From positions 446,168 through 510,167 of the forward strand of contig VUYV01000047.1 in NCBI GenBank assembly GCA_008711295.1: 64,000 bases of DNA. The letters are read 5' to 3'. Numbering within the stretch: position 1 is the first letter of the stretch; every line of letters begins with the position of its first letter. Below are positions 35,705 through 48,600 of the stretch, in pieces. The notes beneath the pieces were generated by a model. It had not been told where the DNA came from and searched no databases. It saw nothing but the letters and a program-made list of their open reading frames with translations. The position numbers and the translations under genes were made by a program. Origin of the DNA: Anarhynchus alexandrinus. Taxonomy: Eukaryota; Chordata; Aves; Charadriiformes; Charadriidae.

Positions 35705-38700
35705 CAACCAGGAACCATACTCAGCCCTGACAACTAGCTCCTGCATTTGCCATGAGATGGTCCACCCTCTCCAGGGGAAAGCTTGGAATAAACATGGGTT
35801 TCTTTCAGAATGGAAGACCTTTTGCCTCAGCCATTTAACAAACTGGCAGCTAAATGCAGTCACACACATCGGGGTGTAAGTGGTTTGCTGTTGTTCCAGC
35901 TTATTTTCAGCAAACAAATAAAGTGTACTTCATTATAGCCGAAAATTAAAATGAAGCTGGGTTAGAAAAGCAACCAAATGCTTGCTTGATTTTCTTTAAA
36001 GAACAGTCATCATGGCCAAGCAGTAATTTCTTAGCAGCTAATGATTCCTATTTTTGCCTGCAAGTTTGCCTGTCCCCTTTCTGATGGGGACAGGATTTAA
36101 CTCGCAGCAGAGTGAAGTCCGATTGCCACTTTTAAAATTGCTGCTTAAAAGGTATATATATCCCGGCACGGTGTCAGCCAGTCAGTTAAATTGAGCTGCG
36201 TTTTGTATGAGCAGAAGACAGTTTCGTAGCACTTCTTATTCAAAAGTACTACAGGCAAAGCACAGATATTTGTGTTGTACAGAGAGACTCAAGTCACAGC
36301 TATAGACGGGGTAAATTATTTGTAAATAAGGCAGAAAAGCTGTAAGTTTTAGGGAAAAGAGTTAGGAATCAGTAACAGAAGCCAACAGGCTCATGGATTT
36401 GAGGATTTTTATGATGATTTGATTGTTTTACCATAACGAGGGAGAGGGTGGGAGGTAGGGAGGAAAGAGAAGAGCTGGGGGGAAGAAACCAGGTCTGTGG
36501 AGGGAAGAAAGTGCCAGTGCAGGACCCCGAGCCATTTCCCCTGGGGCAGAGATGAAACTTGCAGACACTTTGTCCCCAGCTGGAGACTTAGAGAGCTGCT
36601 AGTTTGTGATGGTGGAGGCACGAGCAGATTTGGAGGACAGAGAGCAACAGAGCTGCAAAAACAGCGAAGAGCCAGCGAATTCACCCATGTAACATAAACA
36701 AGTCTGGGTTCAAGGCAGATGCAGCAGTTCCCAGCAAGAGCAATAGGATCTGGAGTTTTATGCAGTTTGCTCTTTTGACACAATCATACGATGATTCATT
36801 TAGTGTGCATTACCTAATACAGATTACTGCAAAGCCTTGATTCATTGATCTTGACAAAAGAAATGAAAGAGCTGAGCCGCAGGAAGAGATGCGCAGTTAT
36901 TCGTCCTCTGCAGAGCAATGACATGTGAGGACCCATTAGATACGGATGTAGAAAATGGAAGTGATGGGAAGAAGAGTGTGAAGAGAGAGCTCCAAGAAAT
37001 GCATTCGTTGGAAGCCCTAGCAAAATATAGGTCATTGTTAGCGCACGTAAACTATCAGCCTGGAGAAGCAGGTATAAATCAATATTGTGCTATTGATTTC
37101 AACAGAGATGCAACAGCTCTGGACAGCTGGTAGCTGGCTGAGGAGAGTATGGAGAGCCTTCACCTTCCAGAGGTCTTCTTTAGTTGACAAAACAAGAAGA
37201 CCAGAGAAGAATTGAAAGTGCTTTGCCCACTTCTCAAACTCGGCTCCGAGCTTGAATCCTGTTAAGAGCAAATCTTCCCTGAGGGAAGCCTTCGAGACCA
37301 GAGCGAGAGAAGACTGGATGAGTAGACTAAAACTAGACCTCTGAAATGCCACCATCCAGACCTCATGAAAGAAAAGCGGTGGAGATAGGAGAGACATCAG
37401 AAACTGCCTGATATTCCTCATTCTGCAGGATAGGGGCTCTCCCTACCTCAGTTCTGCAGAAGGTGCGGTTTGGGGGTGGGATGCAGAGTCCATCTTCACA
37501 CCCTCTTGTATTTCCAAAAAAGAATTCTCCTGATGCAAACTTTACAATTATAGGCACAGTGGAAATTTCACATAGACCATCCCCAAGGGCTGTATAAACC
37601 TGAAGCCTTTAACAAAGATATGAAAGAAGGATATCGGGTGCTGAGACCACCCAGAATCCCCTGTCAAAGGGCCTGGCAGTTATCTCATGCTTTCCCTCAA
37701 GACACATATAGCTGTCAGGACCATGACCTTCTCAACAGACTGGCGGTTCCTAATGACTACGGTGCAAGCAGCAAAGCTGAAGGTGTGATGGATAAGCCAT
37801 GTCACAGATTTTAAAGTATCCTTCATTTTTATTGGAGGACAGGGGTCAGATCAATATACCTCTGTAGTACACTCTCTGACTGATTTCAAAGGGTTTCAAA
37901 TGAAACTCACAACAGACAACTGTAAAAGAACAAGTTAAATGCACTTGGAGTACTGGGTTACTTACCCATACGCCCATGGAAGCCAAGTACCAAAATAAGG
38001 TGTCACAGTGATGGAGTGTGTGCAAGACAGAGGTTCCATTCACCACGAAGAATGCCCTTCAGAAAATCACTAATACTGCTATGATCACTAAAGTTAAGCA
38101 CTTCTGTTCATCTTGGCCTTCTTTTTGTATTAGGAAATAACTATGAAAAACAACCTGAGCAAGCCAGCTAATAATTATACCATCACATTGTATCGATCCT
38201 TCACATCCATAGGAGAAACCACAGTAGGCTGCAGTAGCTCTCCGAATGAGGTATCGCTTAGGTCTTAGGACAGGAGCTGGCTGAGGTTTCCACATCCTTC
38301 TCCATGCTCTCAGGAAACTGTGCAGCAGAAGTGAAACACCGTCGTAAGGTAATAACAGGGTCTTCTCCCCACCCCAAAACTGTCTCGTTCCACTCAATAA
38401 AGAGAAAAGCACGGAAAAGGTAAGGACAAAACAGCAGCTGTCAGATGTTCCTGAGGCACCGTAATTATGAAAATATTATTTCATGTTTTGCAATAGTATT
38501 TTCCACGAGAGAGACACTTGCTCAGAGCTTTAAAATCTCATCATATTACAAGAATTTGTGATCGCGATGCACTCCAGGAGATAGATGAATAAATAAGACT
38601 CTCCATAACTTTACATCTTAAATATCTTTCTCACTCCTCTCTTATGTAGCTATGGAACATTAGAAAGGGAGCATCATTACACACAGAAAAGCACCTACAC

Positions 38701-41000
38701 AATGTAGCTATTTGTGCTCTGCCTCTTCCTTATCATTTCTCTTTTGTGACATCTGGAGATGTCTATTATGCACAGAAAACAGTATTCTCCATTACCCAAC
38801 AAACAAAAATACCCATGACTTTTAAATTACAACGAGATCACAGTGAAGAGTCAGAAAGAGCTTATTTAGGCTAGCTGACAGCCCATTTGTCCTTTTTCAA
38901 GCCTGCCACGTTGCCTGCATGGAGCACAAGAAAGCTGATAGCAGACTAATGACACCTAACACGTATGCTTAGCTGTTGCATGCAACGGATTTGATGCTCC
39001 AAGGAAGAGACTTAAAATACTCTGTGCATCAGCATCTGCAGCCTCCACCCAACCCAACCCGATGGCCAGGCAACATGGCCTTCAGTGTAGTCTGCAAATA
39101 CATCCCAGAAATAAATATTCTGGTCATCACACATCACGCCCTGCCTGTTTCTTGACGGAGTAACCTGGCCACACGGTCAGCCTAGGTAGCCAAAAGCACA
39201 AGCACGCAGCCCAGGCGGGTCTCCTCCATACAGTCATGGGGAGAAAAGGGGCACCCTGGGGACATCTGCCGGTCTTGATTGTGGCTGCACCCACGGATGG
39301 AGCCCAGGTGGAGCCTCTTCTCATCAGCCGTATCAGGCCTATTTGTGGCAAGAGGCAAAATGGCAAGGTAATGAGAGTGACACAATTAGAAATAATTAGC
39401 TGAGTGGGAAATCCGTTCCCAGCCAATTAATGGTAAGAGGCAAGGACTGCACGATAACGAGTCAAGACCATATTTAGCTGTTCTCAGCTCATCCTGCTTC
39501 CAGTAACAAGAAGGCAAAGGAACAAATTGTTTTTTCATTAAAAATAATTGGACAACAAGTATTGTACTAGCCGTGGGAACCTGAGCAGGGAGTTGGACTC
39601 ACATTCCTCTGGACCACACAAAAAATCCCCTAAAATGACTCTTTCCACACTACACGGAAGACATTTTTGGAGTGGTGGACTGCCTTCAGCTGCCTGCAAC
39701 TGCCCCTGCCTACAGCTGCCTGCAGGGGAAGGCCGCTGATCCCACCGCAGCCCCAGTCAGGAACAGGATTTTGGCCCTACTGACTTGTGTTATAAAGCAA
39801 TAAAAAGATGGTCAGCCCGGTGGCAAAATGCTCACCTCAATCACATCCCTAGCAACTGTGCAAGCATATGTTGGGTGAAAGATTCCTGAAACACAGACAT
39901 TTCTTCAGGCCTTTTTGTGGGAGTTACATCCAACCGTTCAGAGCCTTAGCACAGCCTCATCAGCCTTCGGGCATCCGATCACCACTAACAGACCTCTGGG
40001 ATCATCAGCTAAAGCAAGAAGTGCTGCCTCAGAATCGCTTGACATTGGTGTCTTTATGGCGTTCATCATCACAACTGAAGAAGGAAATGTCTTTGTCAAA
40101 ATATCCAAGTATCTCACCAGATAATTCACACATGGAAAGGGAGACTAAATTCATCAAATCAATTGTCTACAGGGGACAGTTTCCCCTGAGCACGGGCAGA
40201 AAAAGCTGCTGGAAACAGAGAACAAAGTGTCAGCATCTCACTTTGAGATGTGAAACCAGAGCTGACAACACTGTGATTTATGGAGAACCATGGCCTGTTT
40301 GGGGAGAGAGCAGTTTACAGGGGCTGTGCCAGCAGAGGTGAAAACACAGGACTCAGCTCTGCTCATCATCCAGTTGCTAATATTTTATAAGTGTAAGAGA
40401 TAGGCAATGACCTTCCCCTTCAGAGTCTAAAATTGTTTCTGGGTTGAGCCTTTTAAAAACAAAAAGGTATATATTTGTCTGAGTACAATATGCCTAAGAT
40501 CTTATCTATAAGCCAGTAATTCACTGGGAGAAGACTTGGGTGAAAAGATTTAAGAGCGCTGTTTGCCTTGTATGAGCCTGCGCTTACAAATACTCATTTA
40601 GGCGCTCCGGGTTCACCTTGACCTAGAATACACAGCCACGATAACAAGAGATTAAATACTAGGCTGCTCCGGCGCTACACAGCATTGCTTTCCCCTTGGA
40701 TGAGTGTGTTGAATAAAGATATGTTGAACCATCCCACTTGCATGACACATTCCTGAAAATTATAGCCGTTTCCCAAATTCACTAACATCTCCTCCAAGCT
40801 ATGACCGTACCATCAACATGGCTCTGGTGAAGTCCAACTTTTCTGGGGTGGTCCTGGGGACAAGACTGCCATGAAGATATTAGCATTGTAATTGCATCAT
40901 ATATTTTGTGCCAACCTGTTGTATTAACCAGCCGTTTCCTTTGCCAGTGTGGTTTATTCCCAGCTGAGGACACAGTGCCTTGATGTTGCTCAAGCAAAGC
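35705..41000. other. Non-coding, start of a CR1-free block
   Basis: No repeats of note and no complete gene. The splice-bounded segment 36914-37071 has one open frame (MTCEDPLDTDVENGSDGKK) but no known homologue. A nuclear-receptor-like sequence (AGGTCAAGGTGAAC on the minus strand) lies at 40611-40624. Confidence 0.55.
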
Positions 41001-44000
41001 AAAGCAAACCAAACAGAGCTCCGGTTTTAGTCCATCAGCACTAGGGGAGGACCTCAGGGTGAGGAAGTCACAAATCCCACCTGAGGCTTCTTCCAGCTAT
41101 GGATGTCCAGAGACTCATCTTGGCTGAGGTGGTTTGGGATGTGAGGAACATTTAGATGCCATGGAGCTCACTGGAGGAAACATGATCCTGAGCACCTACC
41201 TGGTTGGACTTCATCTGCACAGAAATGTGGACGCTGGACTAGCACAAAAATGCCGTTCTGGCTGGCTAAAGCGTGCTACTGCAGCAGATACAGGTGTCTC
41301 TGGACCAGCTGGTGTCCTTGCAGGAAGGAAGGGAAGGAGTGTTTCAGCAGCCTCTGGCTCCTCAAGGGTGGGAGTCAAAAATCCCATCGCTGGCTCTTTA
41401 TGCTTGGCTGCTGTTGGAAAACTCTCAGAGTGATTCTAAAACCTCAGGTTATCCCCACAATCTGCTTGCTACGGTGGCAGTTTCAGTCCCAAGCTCCCTC
41501 CTGTCCTACCTGTCCTGTTCTCCGCAGCTTCAGTTCTTGGGCAAAGAAAGCTGCCTACGAAACATCGTGGTAGAAAAGGTGCAAATCTTGTTCTGGTTCT
41601 ACAAAAGGGATTTCTGTTTGGCCGAGCTGGGATGTATCAAGCGCTATGTCAGGGTGGATGGCAAGATATCAGTGCTGGGGGTCTTTGCGGTGGAAGAGAG
41701 ACGTAGGGGTTCACATGCCATCACACATCATGATGACTAAGGGCAGGGTAGCCCAAAATCAAGGGGGGAAACCCAAATATTCACAGACCGTGCAAAGTAT
41801 AGAGAAACCAAGGGATATCATGGTGCTCCTGGTAAGATGGTGAGCGTGGGCAACATCTCAAAATGTGGGGGGCTGAAGATGGATTTGGCCATAGCATGTT
41901 GTGCCACCAGGTAGGTAGGGTGCTGTGTGGCCTCACTCCCACGGTGGCCTGTCCATGAGGCATTTGTCAGACATGCTCCAGCAAGGTGGCAGAGGGTTGT
42001 CCTGTCCAGATCCCAACACTCTTTCTTTTGACCCGGCTTGGAGAGGAAGATGGAAGATCAGGCACTTAGATATTTACAAACCAGCTGGGAAACGGTATCA
42101 CTGTTTCTGGTTCCTTAATCACTTAAGTGGTGACAAGAGTTAATGGTCCCTGAAGCTTTCCTAGCAAATGTTCCTTGACATGCCACTTTCTGCACATCTC
42201 AATGATAGATAGGGAGTGAGAAGTCACTTTATGACAAGCCTTCTCAATTATTTAATAAGGCAGATTCTAATAACTTGGGGAAGTCCCCTAGAGAAATGAA
42301 AGAATAAATACAGTTTCCCTTTTATTCTGTGAATAGCTGGAGAGGAAAATGGATTGTCTCCTCTCCCGTTGCCTGTCAGGATTGTTTCTGGGACAGTGGC
42401 TTTCTGTATTTGTCTCCATATTTCCGGCTTTTTGAACTGCAAGTGAAAGCAGTAAGAGAAAATTAAGGTTGTTTATTTTTCTATAAACACGGTCAAGAAA
42501 AGTTGCTATTGTATCGAGAGCAGCAGAGGGCTGTGAATAAGGCAAAATGCTGGACCGTGAGGAAGGTGTCTTTAGCCAGTCTGATGGACAATACCTTCTT
42601 TTTGGTGTCTCTCTCTTCAGATTATAACTTATTTTTGGATGAGGATCACTGCAGAGGGTCTGTAAGGCTCTGAGCACAACAGGACTTGCCAGGTGGAAGC
42701 TCTTCTCTCCATTGAATTACACAGAACTGTAGAACTGGGTCAGCGCTATAACATTCAATAGTCTTCCCATGTAAAACCACCAAGTCAAAGGATTATAAAA
42801 GGGACTTGGGGATCTGACTTCATACCACAGATTTGCACCAGCAGTACAGCTTTTCTCTTGCCCACTACGCTGCACCACAAAACAATGCTGGATATGGTAG
42901 AAGAAGTACTCGGGCACCTTCTTAAGTCATGCAAGTCTTTACGCAGCTACATAACAAGAGATCTGCTCATTAGTGCTGGGAGCGGGAGTCAGACTTGGGC
43001 CAGGGCAATTACACTGCTAGAAATTACACTCACTCACTTTGGAGTGGGATCCAATTTACAGCACTTTTTGCATTGCAAACATACATGCATATGCGCGGTA
43101 GAGAAAGTAGACTGTGATATATGCTGGTCTTGGTCCAACATATCTGTAATATCCCTCTATATCTCTTGAAAGAAACACCAAGCTGGGCATGCCAAAAGCA
43201 GAAAACATAAATCTGAGTGTAACAGAAAGTCACTTGCATTAAGCCAAGGACACCTTCAGCCTGTTCCTGATGCCAGTCCAAAAGCCAATTGCTGCCCAGC
43301 CTTCCTCTGCCTATTTAGAAAACAGGAACAGGAGCTGGGACCGTTAAATGGTTAATTCAGACTGTTTGTTGAAGATATGTCTCCACAAATGTTATACCAT
43401 CTGGTGCTCTGTGAAAGCTGGAGGAGTGGGTGCCGTATTTTCATAACAATACGCCCTTCTACTCTCATTGATTAATAACATGAAGCTATTTTGTCTTTGT
43501 TCTTTTGTATTTTAAAATATTTGTCTGAAGGCTTTTCAATGCGAAATCCAGTAATTATCTTAAGAGCTGAGTCAATAGGTTCTTGGGGCAGAGAAATTAC
43601 ACATTAAACTGAACAGTAAAAAGCTCAACGAAAAGCATCTCTGCACCAGGCCCAAGATCACCAAAGTCCCTTTTTTTGCCCCGGTACAATTATCCCCATG
43701 AGCCCTTTACCAGATGCCATTTGGAAGCAAGAAAGGTTGGATGCCATCATTGAGGAGCTGCTACAGAAAACTGGGTGCACAGTTGGCTCACGTCCACCCT
43801 AAACCATGGGAAGCTGGCTTACACCATCCCAATGCCCACACTGAGGCCATGACCACATCAAATCAAGGTGGGTACACTGCCCTCAGCCAATACCTAGAAC
43901 CTGCTCCAGGAGGGACAGAAGAGACCCGCTGCTCGACACCCCTCCACCTCCTGGCCAAACATCCCCTCTCCCACTCTACTGTCTTCCCACAGCAGCTGGG

Positions 44001-44240
44001 GGACCTGCTGCAAAGCCTGGAGCCAAGGGGCATGGAAGGGAGCTGAAAACATCGACCTTCAAGCCTCCTCGGGATGGTGGCTTCAGAGTTGCTTTCCTAC
44101 GGAAGCAATGTTTCGGAAACTCCAGGGAAGGAAAAGCTGCCGAGGGAACAAGGCACACACATCCCCAAACCAGGAGATATTGGTGCTCCACCTACTTCCA
44201 GTGGTGCCCAGTCAACAAGGGAATGAAAAGTCCTGAATTC
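41001..44240. other. Non-coding sequence, no gene seen
   Basis: A 155-codon frame runs at 41273-41740 plus and overlaps others at 41134-41573. I see no domain, signal peptide or codon pattern to support it. The segment 42621-42692 has good splice borders but no open frame. No CR1 is seen. Confidence 0.55.
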
Positions 44241-45600
44241 AGTTATAATGCAAAAAAAAAGAGGATTTAAAAAAAAAGGTCATTCTTGATATTAACTGAA
44301 CTGAGAGTCAATCTACGTAACGCTGTGTGCTTGCAAGTGTGTTAACACCAGCTCCCCTTTAGCTATCAATAAACGTAATGTGAGTGAGAGATTTAAACCT
44401 AACCGCAGACGCTTCGGTGTCAAACGCAAAAATCCCTCTTTAATTTAATATCTAGAAGACCCAGCTCATCGAGGCGGAGCCTTTTTAGTTCCAGCGGATG
44501 AACAGCTCACGAACAGGGAGCACAGCTAAAAATATGCAACTGGAAGATGATTTAAATAGTGCAGTTTATAGTGGATACAATTAATAGGCAATTTCTCATA
44601 AAGTTCCCTAGAAAATGTAATTTTTTTTCCCACAGGAAGCTTTATTTCACCAAGTGGTTCCAGCTTTATGCTGGAAAACCAAACAAAATGCTTTCACCCT
44701 TCCAAACTTTTTTCAGCAGCTGTAAAAGGTAGGAGTTTACTTTCAGCGAAAGCAGAGTTTACCCTACAGCTGCCCCGTGCGCCAGCAGAGCCTGGGAAGA
44801 GAAACATCAAATACTGGGAAACCTGTGGCAAAATTAAGAGCCACCCCCCTTCAGCATAACTCAAAATATGTTTTCACTCCTTCACACACGGTGCCCATAG
44901 GATCTAAAGCAGAGGGAGGAATTCGTGACAGAGCAGCACGTCCAGCACCAAATTTCATCCATCCCTTGGTTTTCCAGAAAAAATACACATCCTCCTGCCC
45001 CTTCAGCAGCCACCCACCATTTCCATCCTCGGCAGCGTTTCCCCTTTTCTTCAGAGTTTCATCTCCCTCGTCTACCTGTTGTGTCGTGACGAAGTTTCCA
45101 AGTACAAACGAAGTGACCCTCATCAAGCAATAAAGAACAAATCTTCCAGCAGCTATTTCCTATCTGACAGTTGGTATGCGAATGCTTCACTGGCTTTACT
45201 GTTTAGCCATGAAACCTTCATCATAAGTGTCATTTGGCTTTAACTTTGCAATAAGGTAATTATAGCACCGTGCTTATTAAAAACAGACTCCATCACGGCC
45301 GACGTTGACTGATGGCGGTTAGAGTTGGAACTTGACAGCCAAGTAGGATGAGCAAGTGCATCGGGGTGCTAACGACATTATATTGCAAATGCTGTTTATT
45401 TTCTGTCAGCTCTAAACTACGCAGTAAATAACATATTATTAAAAAAAAAAAAAAGAGATCCAGAAATAACATTAGGTTAAAATGGAACCATCAATTATCC
45501 CCCTTTCTTCAGCTTTTGGAAGATTTCTCTCTCTTTTTTTAATTTTTCTTTTTTTTTATCTTCAAGCATTTGTGCAGGGTTTTTTTTTCTTTATTCATTA
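44241..45600. other. A+T-rich sequence, possible conserved non-coding elements
   Basis: Two stretches (44390-44600 and 45160-45440) are A+T-rich with many TAAT, TTATTA and CAATAA motifs and isolated CpGs retained. They are free of simple repeats and resemble developmental enhancers in composition. Homopolymer A14 lies at 45441-45454, and T-rich tracts at 45530-45595. A candidate exon is listed separately. Confidence 0.45.
44636..44728 (+). other. Candidate 93-bp exon (unproven)
   Basis: The acceptor is excellent: an uninterrupted T8CC tract ending CACAG. The donor is AAAAG|GTAGGAG. Length is 93 bp. Two frames are fully open (KLYFTKWFQLYAGK in one, SFISPSGSSFMLEN in the other). I cannot assign either to a known protein. 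It may be a pseudo-exon. Confidence 0.22.
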
Positions 45601-48600
45601 ATTGCTTTCTTCTGAGTTCTCTGTTCTGCTTCAGTGCCCATAAATCAACGTAAAAAAGATAAAATGCTACTATTATGAAATGAGTGTAAAACTGTATTTA
45701 AATAAATTTCCTTTTGCACACATTTCCTCCCATCTCGGCTTCAAAAACATTCGCTTCCACTGAGAGTGAGACCAGTTTTCCTACCCCAGAGCGGACCTGG
45801 CCTGTCCCCTGTTTCAATACCCCCCCAGAGCAGCGTGCTGGAGGACAAGCCCACAAGCCCCATAAATAATTTTCTCCTAGCAGCCACCAAGGAGGCTCCA
45901 CCACCAACATGGAATATTTGATGCATGGTGATGCCCACAGCATGACCACTTGCACCTGCAGCCAGAGACAGCCCTGAATATTCCCTACCAAAAAAAGTGG
46001 TTATTTTCCAAAATCTACTGGTTTTTTTTTTCCTCCCAGAAGGGCATTTGCTGCTGGAAGTTTTTGTGTGATTTTAAATTATGAAGGGGGATGGTCCACT
46101 TTTTAATATTGTCCCTATGGGAGACACTGGGGCAGGAGGAACTAGGAAGGAGGCAACGGTGAAGGTGAAACACCTTCCCTTCTTCCCAGTCATACAGAAA
46201 GAGAAAATACAAATTAATTTTAGCTTAAAACCCAAGAGGAAGAGGGTGGGGGTAGAATTTAGTATTTGTTTGCTCTCAGAGTTTCATAAGAAAAAAATTA
46301 AATTTAATTTGCAAATTAAACTGGGGGCAGCGTCCCTCCTTTTGGGCAGCAGGACAGAAGTCACTTTTTGGTGAAACTAAGCCAGAAGGTGTGCATCTTA
46401 CAGGACCAGGTAGTGGAAGCACGGGACTGCTTGGAGAAGGAGACGCAAGCACAAGTACAACGTGTTTTCCAGCTTTGAGGTATGCCTGTGTTTTCTGGAG
46501 GAAGAAAAAGGGGCATTTTCCCAGGACTGTGGCTCTCCAGGCCAGGAGCCACCAGCTACGTGGTACCTGATGGTACAGACAAGGTCTTCTGCTGAGCGTA
46601 CAGACACACAAAACTTGATTTTGTTTAGGAAAAGCTCCACCTTACAGCTTCCAACCCCGATACCAGACCTCAGAAAAGAGAGCTGTGGATGTCAGGGCAT
46701 CAGTATGCAAATTGAATTAATTCTTTTGCATAATTAGTGAAAAGGTAAGAAGGCTAGAAGTTGCTTTTGCATGGACACCTGCAGTTTGGGAGAACCTTTG
46801 AAGACCAACATCCACATCACAGATGGGGAAATCAAGTATTGTGGGCTGTCTTAATGCAAAGTGAAGCACTTTATGTGCTCCCCTCAACTGCAATTAAAGG
46901 ATTGAGACACTCAGAAAAACAAATCAGGAAAAATGCACTTGTCACTTGAATTAGCTCTGCCTGGAAATCTTTCAAAGTGCTGGTGTCGAACATTGAGCGT
47001 TTTCATCCAAGTCTGAATGTTTTCAAAACCTCACTAATGTCAGTAATATTTTATTTAGGCAAAAGCACTTCAATAACGTTGATGTGTCCTATTCCACCAT
47101 TTTCGAAATGATTCCATTTCTCCAACAAACAATTTTTTAAAAATTAAATGCATTTGCTAAGAAAAAAAAATCCAACTTGAAATAAAGCTGTTCAGTCTTT
47201 CTAAAGCAAATGGGTTCCTAGAATTTGTATAACAAAATGTCACTTTTACTCCCTTTGCTTTCTGAATAGAAATATTTGAAGCAGCAAAATTTCTTGGAAA
47301 TTAGTTTTCTGATTGCCATCCAAGTGTAAATTAAATGCCAACTGATCACGTTGCTATTAATACACCTAATTTCTGCCCCGTGAAGATCTCCTGCTCATAG
47401 TTCAATTAGGATTCCCTTCCCAGGTGCAGGAGAGGTCAGGAAGGGAAGGGCTCCTGCTCTCACACCTGAAATGAAATTGCAGCTTTGATAATTGAAAGGT
47501 GAACACATTCTTCCCCTGCTAAGTCACCTCCCAGGAATTTACCATTTTGGTTGCAAAGTGCCCCAAGGAGGTTTGCAGAGACTTTGGGGGGGTTGACCCA
47601 GCCTAAGCACCTTCTCTATCTGCTTGTACCTGTCCAGAGCAAGCCTGTCCTCCTGAACGGAGCAGAAAAAAGGTGTTCAAAAATATAGCTTACTCACTGT
47701 ATAGGTGCTGGGAAGCATCCTCCTTTGCACATCCATTCACGGTGAGAAGATGCGGACCCCGAGGTGCTCCCCTCGGCAGAGACCCGCGGGGCACAGCTCC
47801 CCACTGCTCGCTTCTGTCCTCTAATGAGAAAGATCAAAAGGTCGAGAGTGCTAAATATTCATCACAAATCAGGTTTGTTTGCACAGAAAATATAGTCCAG
47901 CGTGTTTTCAACAGTACCTGGCAGCTTTCTTCGGAATAAAATGATCGGGAGGGGACCTCTTTGCTGTTAACAATACAGGGCAGAAAGGTCAAGAAGAAAT
48001 CCAGCTGCAAATTACCCGAGTGACCACAAAATAGACCTTCTTCGACTCCCCGTTCCTACGAACGGCTCATCGTCTTCCCCCTCCTTCTATGTTATTTAAG
48101 ATGAATCCAGAAGGAGTTAAGGTCAAGCTCTCTGACCTTGTGGGGCAGAAGACAGGGAATAGTTAGGCTGGTGTTTGACAAGCAGTCAGCACTAATCAGA
48201 ATAAATTACTTCTTCTCATCTGAAGTGCCTTTTTCGCAACTTCTAAGGGTCAGTTACTATTTTAACTTGGCTTACTCTGCCACGAACAGAATCTGCGATG
48301 AGATACGTGCCAGTTCGCCTCAAAACTCCGGGATTTCATGGGTCCAGCAGTGCTGCAACAAGCACAAGGCTTGGTCCCGAGAAGTGCAAAATAGTTTTTC
48401 TTGAAAACCTCTTTGAGGAAACCTGTTCCTGTTTCTTCTGAAATTGTTGACTTTCAAGCATGGTTCTTACAAAAGGGCTTTTGAAGCTACATTTCTCTCT
48501 ATTTTAGAAACATTTCCAAGTGTTAACTGATAGAGGAAATAATTTTGAAATTAATTTTTATCCCTTAAAAGTAGACCAAGTTAAGACTTGGCAACCAAAC

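Noticed and set aside
41273..41740. 155-codon plus-strand frame
   Set aside because: Hydrophobic and patternless, overlapped by two other frames, with no homologue I can recognise.
42621..42692. Segment with a strong TCTCTCTCTTCAG acceptor and CCAG|GTGG donor
   Set aside because: All three frames contain stops. It could only be a non-coding exon and nothing else supports that.
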